Assembly: GCA_019912505.1 (NCBI GenBank)
Contig: JAIOIM010000646.1
Span: forward strand, 1-9,085
Direction: 5' to 3'
From: Ignavibacteriaceae bacterium
GTDB taxonomy: Bacteria > Bacteroidota > Ignavibacteria > Ignavibacteriales > Ignavibacteriaceae
Length of the DNA: 9,085 bases
Positions within the stretch are counted from its first letter, which is position 1. Every line of letters starts with the position of its first letter. Positions 1-6,486 of this stretch are shown piece after piece. The notes beneath the pieces were generated by a model. That model saw only the letters and a program-made list of their open reading frames with translations. It had not been told where the DNA came from and ran no database searches. The position numbers and the translations under genes are program-made.

Positions 1-371
1 ATCGGTTTCCTAAAATCAACCTTTCCGTCAAAAAATGCTTTTTCAATACCGCATTTTGCAATTTCGCCGTCGTATGTTACAAATACACAGTCCTGGCTTT
101 CAATACTGCGAGTCAATATCTCACCAAATTTCTCCTCATAAAAACCGTTAGAATTTATCTCATTTTGATGCTTTCCCGGAAGATAAGGTAAAACTGACGG
201 CAAAATTTCGCTGATTTTGTCAACTTCTTCTTTTTTTAACGGTGCCCCGAGGTCACTTTTTAGCGTACAACAAGCACCTTTACATTTTTGTAAATCGCAC
301 GAAAACTTTACTTCAAAAATTTCCTCCCGGATGAGTACTTCATCCACCGGTATTATATTATTTAGTTGCAT
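1..371 (-). CDS. DUF3109 family protein (CxxxCC motif), 3' end beyond window
   Basis: Reading the minus strand from the ATG at 371-369 gives an open frame of 123 codons to the window edge. It begins MQLNNIIPVDEVLIREEIFE, followed by 'VKFSCDLQKCKGACCTL', then 'GAPLKKEEVDKI', 'CVFVTYDGEIAKCGIEKAFF' and 'DGKVDFRKPI' at the edge. The C-x(4)-C-x(3)-CC cluster, the 'GAPL' segment and the 'KC.IEKA...G..DFRKPI' block match my memory of DUF3109 proteins, which are common in Bacteroidota. The cysteines suggest metal or Fe-S binding, but I know of no established function. The start fits the usual family start. No good Shine-Dalgarno lies directly before it; a perfect AGGAGG sits about 80 nt upstream. 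The C-terminal part, which normally carries further cysteines, is outside the window. Family assignment is fairly sure; function is unknown. Confidence 0.85.
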   Translation of the reverse strand, partial: MQLNNIIPVDEVLIREEIFEVKFSCDLQKCKGACCTLKSDLGAPLKKEEVDKISEILPSVLPYLPGKHQNEINSNGFYEEKFGEILTRSIESQDCVFVTYDGEIAKCGIEKAFFDGKVDFRKP

Positions 372-795
372 TTTTTATTTGGAATAATTTTTGGTGTGCA
401 AGATAATAATACAATCAATAAGGCACAATAAATTCACAATTCTAACATATCCTCCTTTTTGTAAATGCCAAGCATTATCTTTACGATGTAAAATAATTTT
501 AGCTAAAATAAATCCTTCCGATCTAAAAAAGTCAAATTTTTCCAAATGTCATTCCCACGTAGGTGGACATCTCATTCAAATATACAAGGTTTCAGATTCT
601 CGTTTTTACGTGAATGACATTTTAAGCACAGCCGCATAAATATCATCATACAAAAAAAACGCGCAACATTGCAATCTTGTTTATTTTTTAGTTCATAAAA
701 CTTTCTTTAAATTTAAACTTCAAATTTTGATTTTTTGGGGCACCGAAAAACATCAGAAAATTTTAAAACCATAGTTCTTAAATAAAGGTATCTCG
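372..795. other. Gene-free region between divergent DUF3109 and arcC genes
   Basis: This 424-bp stretch separates the minus-strand DUF3109 gene from plus-strand arcC, so promoters for both should lie here, but I see no clean -35/-10 pair for either. It is AT-rich and contains one inverted-repeat element (544-622), listed separately. An 82-codon open frame on the plus strand (391-639) runs straight through that repeat, has no ribosome binding site and resembles no protein, so I do not call it. A consensus AGGAGG on the minus strand (456-451) precedes a 20-codon frame ending 3 nt before the DUF3109 start; see findings. Confidence 0.6.
544..622. repeat. 79-bp degenerate inverted-repeat element (ATTCCC/MITE-like)
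   Basis: The element is bounded by a perfect 11-bp inverted repeat, AAATGTCATTC at 544-554 and GAATGACATTT at 612-622. Inside the left arm a small hairpin CCAC-GTAG-GTGG occupies 555-566. The right part can fold as ATTC-T-CGT / ACG-T-GAAT (596-615). The overall pattern, 'GTCATTCCC....' at one end, '..GAATGAC' at the other and 'TTTCAGATTC' in the middle, resembles the short interspersed 'TGTCATTCCCGCG...CGCGGGAATGACA' repeats seen in many bacterial genomes, including the ATTCCC-type repeats of Neisseria. Here the inner GC-rich arms are eroded. It lies about 170 bp upstream of arcC and codes for nothing. Copy number in the genome cannot be judged from here. Confidence 0.6.
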
Positions 796-1740
796 ATGAA
801 AAAGTTGGCTGTTGTCGCATTCGGAGGCAATGCTCTACTTCGCGGAAATGAGATTGGCACAATACAGCAGCAGGAAAAAAACACGTACGAAACATGCTTA
901 AACCTACTCGAGCTCCTTGCTGATGATTTCAATATAGTAATAACACACGGTAATGGACCGCAAGTTGGCAATATTTTATTAAGGAATGAGGCGGGGTATA
1001 ATCAATATAAAATTCCAAGAATGCCGCTTGATATTTGTGTAGCCGACTCGCAGGGCGGTATTGGCTATATGATTGAAAGACAGATGATAAACTTACTTGC
1101 CGCAAACAAAATAAGAAAAAATGTTGTAACGCTTGTAACACAAGTTTTGGTTGATGATAAAGATTCTGCCTTTGAAACTCCCACAAAACCTGTAGGCGCT
1201 TTTTATCTTAAAGAAGAAGCCGAACTGCTTGCCCGCGCAAATAACTGGATATTTAAAGAAGACCCGCGTAAGCGAGGATGGCGCCGCGTAGTTGCTTCGC
1301 CAAAACCGAAAGATATTTTAAATAAAAAAATTGTAAAAGACCTTGTAAAAAAAGGAAACATTGTAATTGCATCCGGCGGCGGCGGAATACCGGTTTACCG
1401 CGATAAAAATAAAATGCTTCAGGGTGTAGATGCAGTTATAGATAAAGATTCCGCATCAGCTTTGTTAGCTCGTGAAATTAGTGCGGATGCGTTTTTTATT
1501 TTAACCGATGTCCCTAAGGTTTATATTAATTTTAATAAACCCAACCAGCAGGCGCTTGATGTTATTAATGTAGATGACGCTCAAAAATATTTTGACGCAG
1601 GTGAGTTTGCCGCAGGCAGCATGGGCCCGAAAGTACTCGCCGCAATTGACTTTGTAAGAAACGGGGGAAAAGAAACTATTATTACCGATGCAGCGAGCAT
1701 CGGCAAAGAAGGTATGTTTACAAAAATTGTAGCTATTTAA
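796..1740 (+). CDS. arcC: Carbamate kinase
   Basis: This 314-residue cytosolic enzyme is full length for carbamate kinase, which interconverts carbamoyl phosphate + ADP with ATP, CO2 and NH3. It belongs to the amino acid kinase fold. Visible motifs are the N-terminal glycine loop 'AFGGNALL' (8-15), 'THGNGPQVGN' (50-59), 'MPLDICVADSQGGIGYMIER' (76-95), the 'ASGGGGIPV' segment (192-200), 'GVDAVIDKDSASALLA' (210-225), 'ILTDVPKVYINF' (235-246) and 'GSMGPKVLAA' (274-283). These together separate it from glutamate-5-kinase or UMP kinase. The ATG is preceded by AAAGG (784-788) at 7 nt. It is followed after 30 nt by ornithine carbamoyltransferase in the same direction, so the two are probably one transcript ending at 2761. 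The neighbour suggests ATP production from citrulline, though supply of carbamoyl phosphate cannot be excluded. Confidence 0.95.
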   Translation: MKKLAVVAFGGNALLRGNEIGTIQQQEKNTYETCLNLLELLADDFNIVITHGNGPQVGNILLRNEAGYNQYKIPRMPLDICVADSQGGIGYMIERQMINLLAANKIRKNVVTLVTQVLVDDKDSAFETPTKPVGAFYLKEEAELLARANNWIFKEDPRKRGWRRVVASPKPKDILNKKIVKDLVKKGNIVIASGGGGIPVYRDKNKMLQGVDAVIDKDSASALLAREISADAFFILTDVPKVYINFNKPNQQALDVINVDDAQKYFDAGEFAAGSMGPKVLAAIDFVRNGGKETIITDAASIGKEGMFTKIVAI

Positions 1741-1760
1741 AGTTTTAAAAAAAAATTAAC

Positions 1761-1773
1761 GGAGAGTGTGATG
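1761..1773 (+). promoter_or_regulatory. Ribosome binding site deciding the argF start
   Basis: GGAG at 1761-1764 stands 6 nt before the ATG at 1771 and only 3 nt before an in-frame GTG at 1768. The spacing favours the ATG and makes the upstream GTG unlikely as initiator. A further in-frame ATG at 1783 is possible but has poorer spacing (18 nt). Confidence 0.65.
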
Positions 1774-2703
1774 GCGGTTAATATGAGAGGCAAAAGCCTT
1801 GTATCGATAAATGATCTTACAGTAGAAGAAATTTATCAGATTTTTGAAGTCAGCAAAACATTAAAAGAAGAATTATATACCGGCAAACCCCACAAAGTTC
1901 TCGATGGCAAAACATTGGGAATGATATTCGCAAAACCATCGACAAGAACAAGAGTCTCGTTTGAAGTTGGTATTTACCAGCTTGGCGGTATCGGCTTATA
2001 TTTCGGACCAAATGATCTGCAACTGAAACGAGGCGAATCTATCGCGGATACGGCAAAGGTTCTTTCACGTTATTTAAGCGGAATAATGATCCGTACATTC
2101 AGCCACCAGGACGTAATGGACCTTGCACGTTTCGGTTCAATCCCTATCATCAACGGTTTAACCGACCTCTTGCATCCCTGCCAGGTTTTAACAGACTTGT
2201 TTACAATTTTAGAAAAGAAAAGAGTGTTAAAGGGACAGAAACTTGTTTACATCGGCGATGGCAACAATATGGCACACAGCTTACTGCACGGTTGTAGTAA
2301 AGTCGGTATGGACGTAGTTATCGCTTCGCCGTCAGGTTATACTCCAAACGAAGAAATTGTAAGGAACGCGATGAAAAACGCCGCCTATATGGGAAGCAAA
2401 GTTGAAATTATAAACGACCCCATTGCCGCCGTAAAAGACGCCGACATAGTTTACACCGATGTTTGGGCATCGATGGGGCAGGAAGCCGAAGCCGCCGACC
2501 GGAAGAAAAAGTTTATGCAGTTTCAGGTAAATGAAGAACTTGTTAAACATGCAAAAGACGATTATTTATTTATGCACTGCCTTCCGGCGCACAGAGGCGA
2601 AGAAGTTACAAATGAAGTTTGCGATTCGGCGAACTCAGTAATTTTCGATGAAGCCGAAAACCGTTTACACGTACAAAAAGCAGTGATGGCACTTGTAATG
2701 TAA
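1771..2703 (+). CDS. argF: Ornithine carbamoyltransferase
   Basis: This 310-residue cytosolic protein catalyses carbamoyl phosphate + ornithine <-> citrulline + phosphate. The carbamoyl-phosphate motif 'STRTR' is at 57-61, 'LLHPCQVLTDL' spans about 133-143 (the HPxQ motif), and 'MHCLPAHRGEEVT' spans 268-280 (the HCLP motif). The 'DVWASMGQE' loop (about 230-238) is the SMG signature of ornithine-specific enzymes. It argues against aspartate carbamoyltransferase and against the N-acetyl/N-succinyl-ornithine enzymes of many Bacteroidota. Length is normal. It lies 30 nt downstream of arcC and ends just before a strong terminator, so the two form an operon. Sequence alone cannot tell a biosynthetic (argF) from a catabolic (arcB) role: the carbamate kinase neighbour favours catabolism, but no arginine deiminase or transporter is nearby. 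The symbol is therefore the generic one. Confidence 0.93.
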   Translation: MAVNMRGKSLVSINDLTVEEIYQIFEVSKTLKEELYTGKPHKVLDGKTLGMIFAKPSTRTRVSFEVGIYQLGGIGLYFGPNDLQLKRGESIADTAKVLSRYLSGIMIRTFSHQDVMDLARFGSIPIINGLTDLLHPCQVLTDLFTILEKKRVLKGQKLVYIGDGNNMAHSLLHGCSKVGMDVVIASPSGYTPNEEIVRNAMKNAAYMGSKVEIINDPIAAVKDADIVYTDVWASMGQEAEAADRKKKFMQFQVNEELVKHAKDDYLFMHCLPAHRGEEVTNEVCDSANSVIFDEAENRLHVQKAVMALVM

Positions 2704-2728
2704 TCCGGTTTTATATTTTTTTATTACG

Positions 2729-2761
2729 GCGCAGGATTAGTTTATCCTGCGCTTTTTTTTT
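2729..2761 (+). terminator. Rho-independent terminator of arcC-argF
   Basis: A perfect 9-bp stem GCGCAGGAT (2729-2737) / ATCCTGCGC (2744-2752) with a 6-nt loop is followed at once by nine T residues (2753-2761). It starts 26 nt after the argF stop codon. The GC-rich stem and long T tract make this a textbook intrinsic terminator for the plus-strand operon. Confidence 0.93.
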
Positions 2762-2882
2762 GATTTTTTTGAATCTCTTCTGAAAATAATTTATAAAGTT
2801 TCTCACCGGTTATTACACTTCTAAAATCGATGGTAAATATGTCCGCGAATTGATAATCAGGCTGCACGGATGCAATCTCGTT
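2742..2882 (-). pseudogene. Possible 3' remnant of a decayed gene
   Basis: On the minus strand an open stretch of 46 codons follows two consecutive TAA codons (2888-2883) and ends at TAA 2744-2742. Its translation contains 'SVQPDYQFADIFTIDF' and 'RSVITGEKLYKLFSEE', ending '...IQKNQKKSAG'. The mix of residues (amphipathic segment, lysine/glutamate-rich tail) looks like real protein rather than noise, but there is no start codon, no ribosome binding site, and the frame immediately upstream is closed. The end of the frame runs into the argF terminator hairpin. I recognise no family. It is best read as the C-terminal scrap of a gene whose 5' part has been lost or frameshifted; chance openness in AT-rich DNA is the alternative. 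Confidence 0.3.
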
Positions 2883-3137
2883 TTATTACAAAGTGTTTGA
2901 GTCATCTTAAACCTTGTTCATTCCCTTTCATTGATGATACTGTCGACCTCTCAATAGTTCTTTTACTTTTCCAAAAATTTAATGAATTCCGAGAGTAGTG
3001 TTGTGGTTGGTTTTGGATTTTGCTTTTGGGGTTGAGTAAAGGCAAGCTAAATTAAAAGTATAGCAATCTTAACTTCCCAACCTTGAACCATGCATTCCAT
3101 TTAGTTATTTTGGCATTGTTACTTCTTTTATAAATTG
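2762..3137. other. Gene-free region upstream of the M14 peptidase gene
   Basis: About 375 bp without an intact gene on either strand. The left third holds the minus-strand open stretch listed separately (to 2882). From 2890 to 3137 all six frames are broken at short intervals and I see no hairpin terminator, RNA gene or repeat. The promoter of the M14 peptidase gene should lie near the right end, but no convincing -35/-10 pair or Shine-Dalgarno could be made out. The region may be degraded coding DNA. Confidence 0.5.
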
Positions 3138-4358
3138 ATGAATAAGATTATGCGCGAAAAATATCACCCCGTTTTGCTTCCTGTTTACCTTTTGATTTCA
3201 TTTTTAATTATGATTAGTGTTTATCCCCAGCAAGGAAACAATGAATCGTATGTTGAAAATTTAAATTATCTTAATTGGGGATATAATTACGATAGCACAC
3301 TCGTTTTTCTTGAAAGTATACACACTAACCCTTTTGTAAAAATAGATTCTATTGGCGCCAGCGTTCAAGGAAGAGCGATATGGATGATTACCATAAAAGA
3401 TACATCAGAATATTCAGGACATCTATTTAGAGTTACAATTCATGCACGTACTCATCCAGCCGAGAGGCAATCGCAATGGCTTACACAAAAAATGGTTGAG
3501 CAATTAATCGGCAACTCCGAAATAGCAGCTGCATTGCGTAAGCACATTATTTTTAATGTTGTGCCAATGTATAATCCGGATGGTGTAGAATTAAATATAG
3601 AAAGAGGAAATGCGAACGGCGTTGATCTCGAAAGGAATTGGTTCGTCTCACAGCCAGAGCCGGAAGTTTTAGCGTTAAGAAATAAATATATTGAATTTAT
3701 GAATGACTCTGTTCCAATAAAGATAGCACTTAATATGCATGGAGACGCGGGCAGCCCTATGGTCTATTTTGTGTATCATCACGAAAACGGGACATCAATT
3801 CCTTACACAGTCGATGAAAAATATTTCATCTCGCTTGTTCGGTCACACTGGGTAGATGGTATTGCCGATTGGAATTATAATGTCACCTGGTCAACAGGCA
3901 ATCCTCTTATTTTTCCTGAATGCTGGTTTTGGGTAAATTATCAAAAAGCAGTTTTGGCGCTTACGAATGAACAAATTTTCGTTTCATCAAAAAATGATAC
4001 TGTTATTATTAAAACAGCAAACGCTCTGCTAAATGGAATTGCCGATTACCTCGGAGCAGCAACCTCAGTTAAGCAGCCCGTCCTTTCTGTACCGAATAAA
4101 TTTCAGTTATTTCAAAACTACCCAAATCCCTTTAACCCAAGTACAACAATAAACTATTTTATACTTAACCAAAGTTACGTTTCATTAATAGTGTATGATG
4201 CGCTGGGACGAGAAATAATTAGATTGGTTGATGAAGAAAAACCGGGCGGAAACTACTCGGTGGAATTTAAAGCCGTAAATCTTGCAAGCGGAATTTATTT
4301 TTACAAATTACAAACTGAGAAGTTTACCCAAATAAAAAAGATGATATTGCTGCGATAG
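3138..4358 (+). CDS. Secreted M14 zinc carboxypeptidase with T9SS sorting domain
   Basis: This 406-residue protein begins with a basic stretch and a hydrophobic segment ('VLLPVYLLISFLIMISVYP', about 11-30), a signal peptide for Sec export. The catalytic domain (about 40-305) has the M14 zinc site: HxxE within 'HARTHPAER' (His106, Glu109) and the third ligand in 'ALNMHGD' (His201). The substrate-binding region 'VVPMYNPDGVELN' and 'GVDLERNW' is present, and Glu278 in 'LALTNEQ' is the probable catalytic glutamate. A T9SS type A sorting domain covers about 322-406, opening 'QNYPNPFNPSTTINY' and ending 'KKMILLR'. It would be exported across the outer membrane and remove C-terminal residues from peptides. 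An in-frame TTG at 3135 is possible, but ATG 3138 is preferred; neither has a clear ribosome binding site. It is transcribed alone. Confidence 0.88.
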   Translation: MNKIMREKYHPVLLPVYLLISFLIMISVYPQQGNNESYVENLNYLNWGYNYDSTLVFLESIHTNPFVKIDSIGASVQGRAIWMITIKDTSEYSGHLFRVTIHARTHPAERQSQWLTQKMVEQLIGNSEIAAALRKHIIFNVVPMYNPDGVELNIERGNANGVDLERNWFVSQPEPEVLALRNKYIEFMNDSVPIKIALNMHGDAGSPMVYFVYHHENGTSIPYTVDEKYFISLVRSHWVDGIADWNYNVTWSTGNPLIFPECWFWVNYQKAVLALTNEQIFVSSKNDTVIIKTANALLNGIADYLGAATSVKQPVLSVPNKFQLFQNYPNPFNPSTTINYFILNQSYVSLIVYDALGREIIRLVDEEKPGGNYSVEFKAVNLASGIYFYKLQTEKFTQIKKMILLR

Positions 4359-4485
4359 AAACATCGTAATGTTGCGGCGGCATAGGAGATGGACTTTTGT
4401 TTCGGTATTTAGCTGCATGTTAGAATTATGGTAGGAGTGAATTCGACATTCAATAATCGTACTATCTGTCCAGTGTCAGATAAAA

Positions 4486-4504
4486 GGATGCAGTACAAAC
4501 ATCC
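4486..4504 (-). terminator. Weak terminator-like hairpin downstream of the receiver gene
   Basis: Read on the minus strand, GGATG (4504-4500) pairs with CATCC (4490-4486), extendable by one wobble pair, with a loop of 7-9 nt, and TTTTA follows. It lies about 52 nt past the stop of the receiver gene. The stem is short and the T run is only four, so the call is tentative. Confidence 0.3.
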
Positions 4505-4556
4505 CCGCCCTTTTTACAAATATTCTTTATTTATCTTAATAATTCTATAAACTCAA

Positions 4557-4958
4557 TTAAACAGTATGATACGATTCTGAATACTTAAAATTAACACCAA
4601 CCCTGTCGCTGCTTACATTAAGATTCATTAAGTTTATAGGATTTTGAATTAAACATACCGGTTTTAGATAGTATGATTTAATGAGCCTGATATCGTCATC
4701 AAACCTTGTTATAAAAATATATGGGATATTAATTTCCTGCTCTAATCGCGAGATTGCTTCTATTCCATCGATGGTTCCATTGAGTCTTGTGTCGGCAATA
4801 ATTAAAGAAGGTTGTAATATTTTTGATTGAACTAAAAGGTCATCTCCGGTTGTTAAAATAGGGTAAATGTAGTAATCATGCATTTCGAAGTGGCGTTTTA
4901 TTTTCCTTGCAACATTTCTGTCGACTTCTGCTATTAATATTGTTCTTTGCTTTTTCAT
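4557..4958 (-). CDS. Stand-alone response-regulator receiver with altered active site
   Basis: This 133-residue cytosolic protein is a single receiver (CheY-like) domain with a 20-residue tail and no output domain. The fold markers are 'TILIAEVD' (strand 1, residues 6-13), 'PSLIIADTRLNGTIDGIEAI' (50-69) with the phospho-acceptor Asp56, and 'IPYIFITRFDDD' (78-89) with the switch Thr84. Two conserved positions depart from the rule. The acidic pair after strand 1 reads Glu11-Val12-Asp13 instead of two adjacent acids. The invariant Lys-Pro after strand 5 reads Asn106-Pro107 ('CLIQNPI'). The 'D.RL.G..DGIEA' pattern belongs to the receivers often paired with PAS/histidine kinases in this phylum, but no kinase is in the window. 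AGGAG (4972-4968) lies 9 nt before the ATG. Loss of the lysine suggests weak or phosphorylation-independent signalling. Confidence 0.85.
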   Translation of the reverse strand: MKKQRTILIAEVDRNVARKIKRHFEMHDYYIYPILTTGDDLLVQSKILQPSLIIADTRLNGTIDGIEAISRLEQEINIPYIFITRFDDDIRLIKSYYLKPVCLIQNPINLMNLNVSSDRVGVNFKYSESYHTV

Positions 4959-4975
4959 AATCTTTATCTCCTGGT

Positions 4976-5006
4976 ATTATATACAAAAGAAGCAACATAT
5001 TGTCAA
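4976..5006 (-). promoter_or_regulatory. Sigma70-like promoter of the receiver gene
   Basis: On the minus strand a perfect TTGACA (5006-5001) is followed after 17 bp by TATATA (4983-4978), or after 19 bp by TATAAT (4981-4976). Transcription would start around 4968-4972, almost at the AGGAG ribosome binding site, leaving a leader of only about 10-14 nt. Both hexamers are consensus for a house-keeping sigma factor of the usual bacterial type; the typical Bacteroidota -7 box (TAnnTTTG) is not seen. Chance in AT-rich DNA remains possible for the -10 box. Confidence 0.5.
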
Positions 5007-5189
5007 GCTATATCGGCGTATAATTAATATTTCTTTCTGTTTATTTTGTTTTTTTTTGATTATGTTACTTAATGAGTTTTTACATGTGCCTTATAGTAAA
5101 CATTATATTTTATTGGTGACAAGAAAACAAAACTAAAATGATTTTCGGTAATTGAACTCGCAGGAATAATTAAAAAGAAGGATAACAAA

Positions 5190-5486
5190 ATGCTAAAGAA
5201 AAAATATTCAAAAAAAGATAATAGTTGCGATGTTACTTTCATTCTTTCACCGGGAGTCGATGCAAAGTCAGCTTTTCTTTGCGGCGACTTTAACAACTGG
5301 GATAAAACTGCAACTAAAATGGATTTTTCGGAAAAAGAAGGTTTCTCGGTAACGTTAAAATTAAAAATCGGAACGTCATACCGGTTTCGTTATTATTTGG
5401 ATGATGAACGCTGGGAAAACGATTGGCAGTCGGACTCTTACTACCCGAATGAATTTGGCAGTGAAGATTCTGTTGTTGAATTATAG
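5190..5486 (+). CDS. Small isoamylase-early-set (CBM48-like) protein
   Basis: A 98-residue protein made of one immunoglobulin-like domain of the glycogen-binding CBM48/isoamylase N-terminal type. Diagnostic segments are 'AFLCGDFNNWDKTATKM' (28-44), 'FSVTLKLKIGTSYRFRYYLD' (52-71) and 'RWENDWQSDSYYPNEFGSED' (74-93). The GDFNNWD motif and the aromatic residues Trp37, Tyr69, Trp75 and Trp79 are those expected to line a glucan-binding face. There is no signal peptide and no catalytic domain, so it is probably cytosolic. Stand-alone proteins of this size are common in this group of bacteria; their role is not established, and glycogen binding or a regulatory subunit role is an inference. AGAAGGA (5176-5182) lies 7 nt before the ATG. 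It is divergent from the receiver gene, with a 231-bp shared upstream region. Confidence 0.85.
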   Translation: MLKKKYSKKDNSCDVTFILSPGVDAKSAFLCGDFNNWDKTATKMDFSEKEGFSVTLKLKIGTSYRFRYYLDDERWENDWQSDSYYPNEFGSEDSVVEL

Positions 5487-5637
5487 ATGACTCTCCTCTA
5501 AAAAATTCAAAAACTTTAACTGTCATTTTTATAAAAAGGAGCTCTAATTCAAATACTCTTCGCTTCAGATTTTAGTTTTCTATGGTAAAGTGTTTTTAGG
5601 GCGTACTCATCTTTATTAGCAATTATTTTAAAAAATT

Positions 5638-6486
5638 ATGAGGAAAATAAAAGGACTATTTAGTCTATTACGTTTTGAACTTCCCTTCTCTGCTGGTGTG
5701 TGCGTTGTTATGGGTCAACTGTTCGCACTCGGAAAATTTGCTTCAGCTTTTGAAACCACAGCCGGGTTTTTATCGGTGTTTTTTATTTCAGCATCAATTT
5801 TAGTATTAAATGATTATTTCGATGTTGAAACCGATAAAATAAATGCGCCCCATCGACCAATCCCTTCAAAACTTGTTACTACTACAGAAGCTTTATTGCT
5901 TTCACTATCTTTATTATTCGCCTCTTTAATACTCAGTTATTTGCTAAGCACCGCTGCATTATTGCTTATAATTATTTTATCGATTATCGGATTTCTATAT
6001 AACCGTAAATTTAAAAAGCAGGGAGTGTTCGGAAATTTATTGGTAAGTTTTTCAGTAGGGATGACTTTTATTTATGGCGGTGTGTCGGTTGGATTACCGT
6101 TCAACAAGGTAGTCTGGTTCTTTGGTGTAATTGCAGCATTGATTGACCTGGGGGAAGAAATTGCAGCTGACGCGATGGATATAAAAGGCGATCTACTTAT
6201 TGATTCAAATTCTATCGCAATTAAATTTGGAAAACAGGCGGCATTAAAAACGAGCAGTTACATTTTTCTTCTTGTCATTCTCCTTACAACTGTTCCTTTT
6301 ATACTAAGCTGGTTTTCCGTTGTTTACATTGCGCCAATTTTTATAATGGATTTATCGATTGCTTATTCCGTTACAAGATTACTAAAATCTAAAAACGAAG
6401 AAGGGAGAAAGTATATTCGCTCGATTTATCTCGGCAGTACATTAGGACTTATAATTTTTATACTAATGCGATTTTTTGGTGTATGA
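5638..6486 (+). CDS. UbiA-family membrane prenyltransferase (DGGGP-synthase-like)
   Basis: A 282-residue integral membrane protein with about eight or nine hydrophobic helices, normal for UbiA. The first aspartate motif is 'NDYFDVETDKINAPHRPIPS' (58-77: Asp59, Asp62, Asp66), which binds the prenyl diphosphate through Mg2+. The second is 'EEIAADAMDIKGD' (173-185: Asp178, Asp181, Asp185). Between them 'FLYNRKFKKQGVFGN' (119-133) and 'FIYGG' (144-148) are typical. The 'NDYFD.ETD.INAPHRPIPS' wording and the 'D..DI.GD' ending are those I associate with digeranylgeranylglyceryl phosphate synthases and their bacterial relatives rather than with UbiA/MenA quinone enzymes. The true acceptor (glycerol phosphate lipid, quinone head group or chlorin) cannot be decided here. 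No ribosome binding site is visible before the ATG, and no lipid or quinone genes are adjacent. Its last bases overlap the next frame. Confidence 0.85.
   Translation: MRKIKGLFSLLRFELPFSAGVCVVMGQLFALGKFASAFETTAGFLSVFFISASILVLNDYFDVETDKINAPHRPIPSKLVTTTEALLLSLSLLFASLILSYLLSTAALLLIIILSIIGFLYNRKFKKQGVFGNLLVSFSVGMTFIYGGVSVGLPFNKVVWFFGVIAALIDLGEEIAADAMDIKGDLLIDSNSIAIKFGKQAALKTSSYIFLLVILLTTVPFILSWFSVVYIAPIFIMDLSIAYSVTRLLKSKNEEGRKYIRSIYLGSTLGLIIFILMRFFGV

Noticed and set aside
391..639. 82-codon plus-strand open frame
   Set aside because: It crosses the inverted-repeat element, has no ribosome binding site, and its translation shows no domain-like pattern. It is chance openness in intergenic DNA.
1768..1770. 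GTG as start of ornithine carbamoyltransferase
   Set aside because: Only 3 nt from GGAG; the ATG directly after it has proper spacing.
4362..4375. Small hairpin AACAT-CGTA-ATGTT after the M14 peptidase gene
   Set aside because: Five AT-rich pairs and no T tract; not a credible terminator.
5069..5296. 75-codon minus-strand frame in the region upstream of and overlapping the CBM48 gene
   Set aside because: It overlaps the well-supported CBM48 gene on the opposite strand, and its hydrophobic run is the complement of AAA-rich codons.
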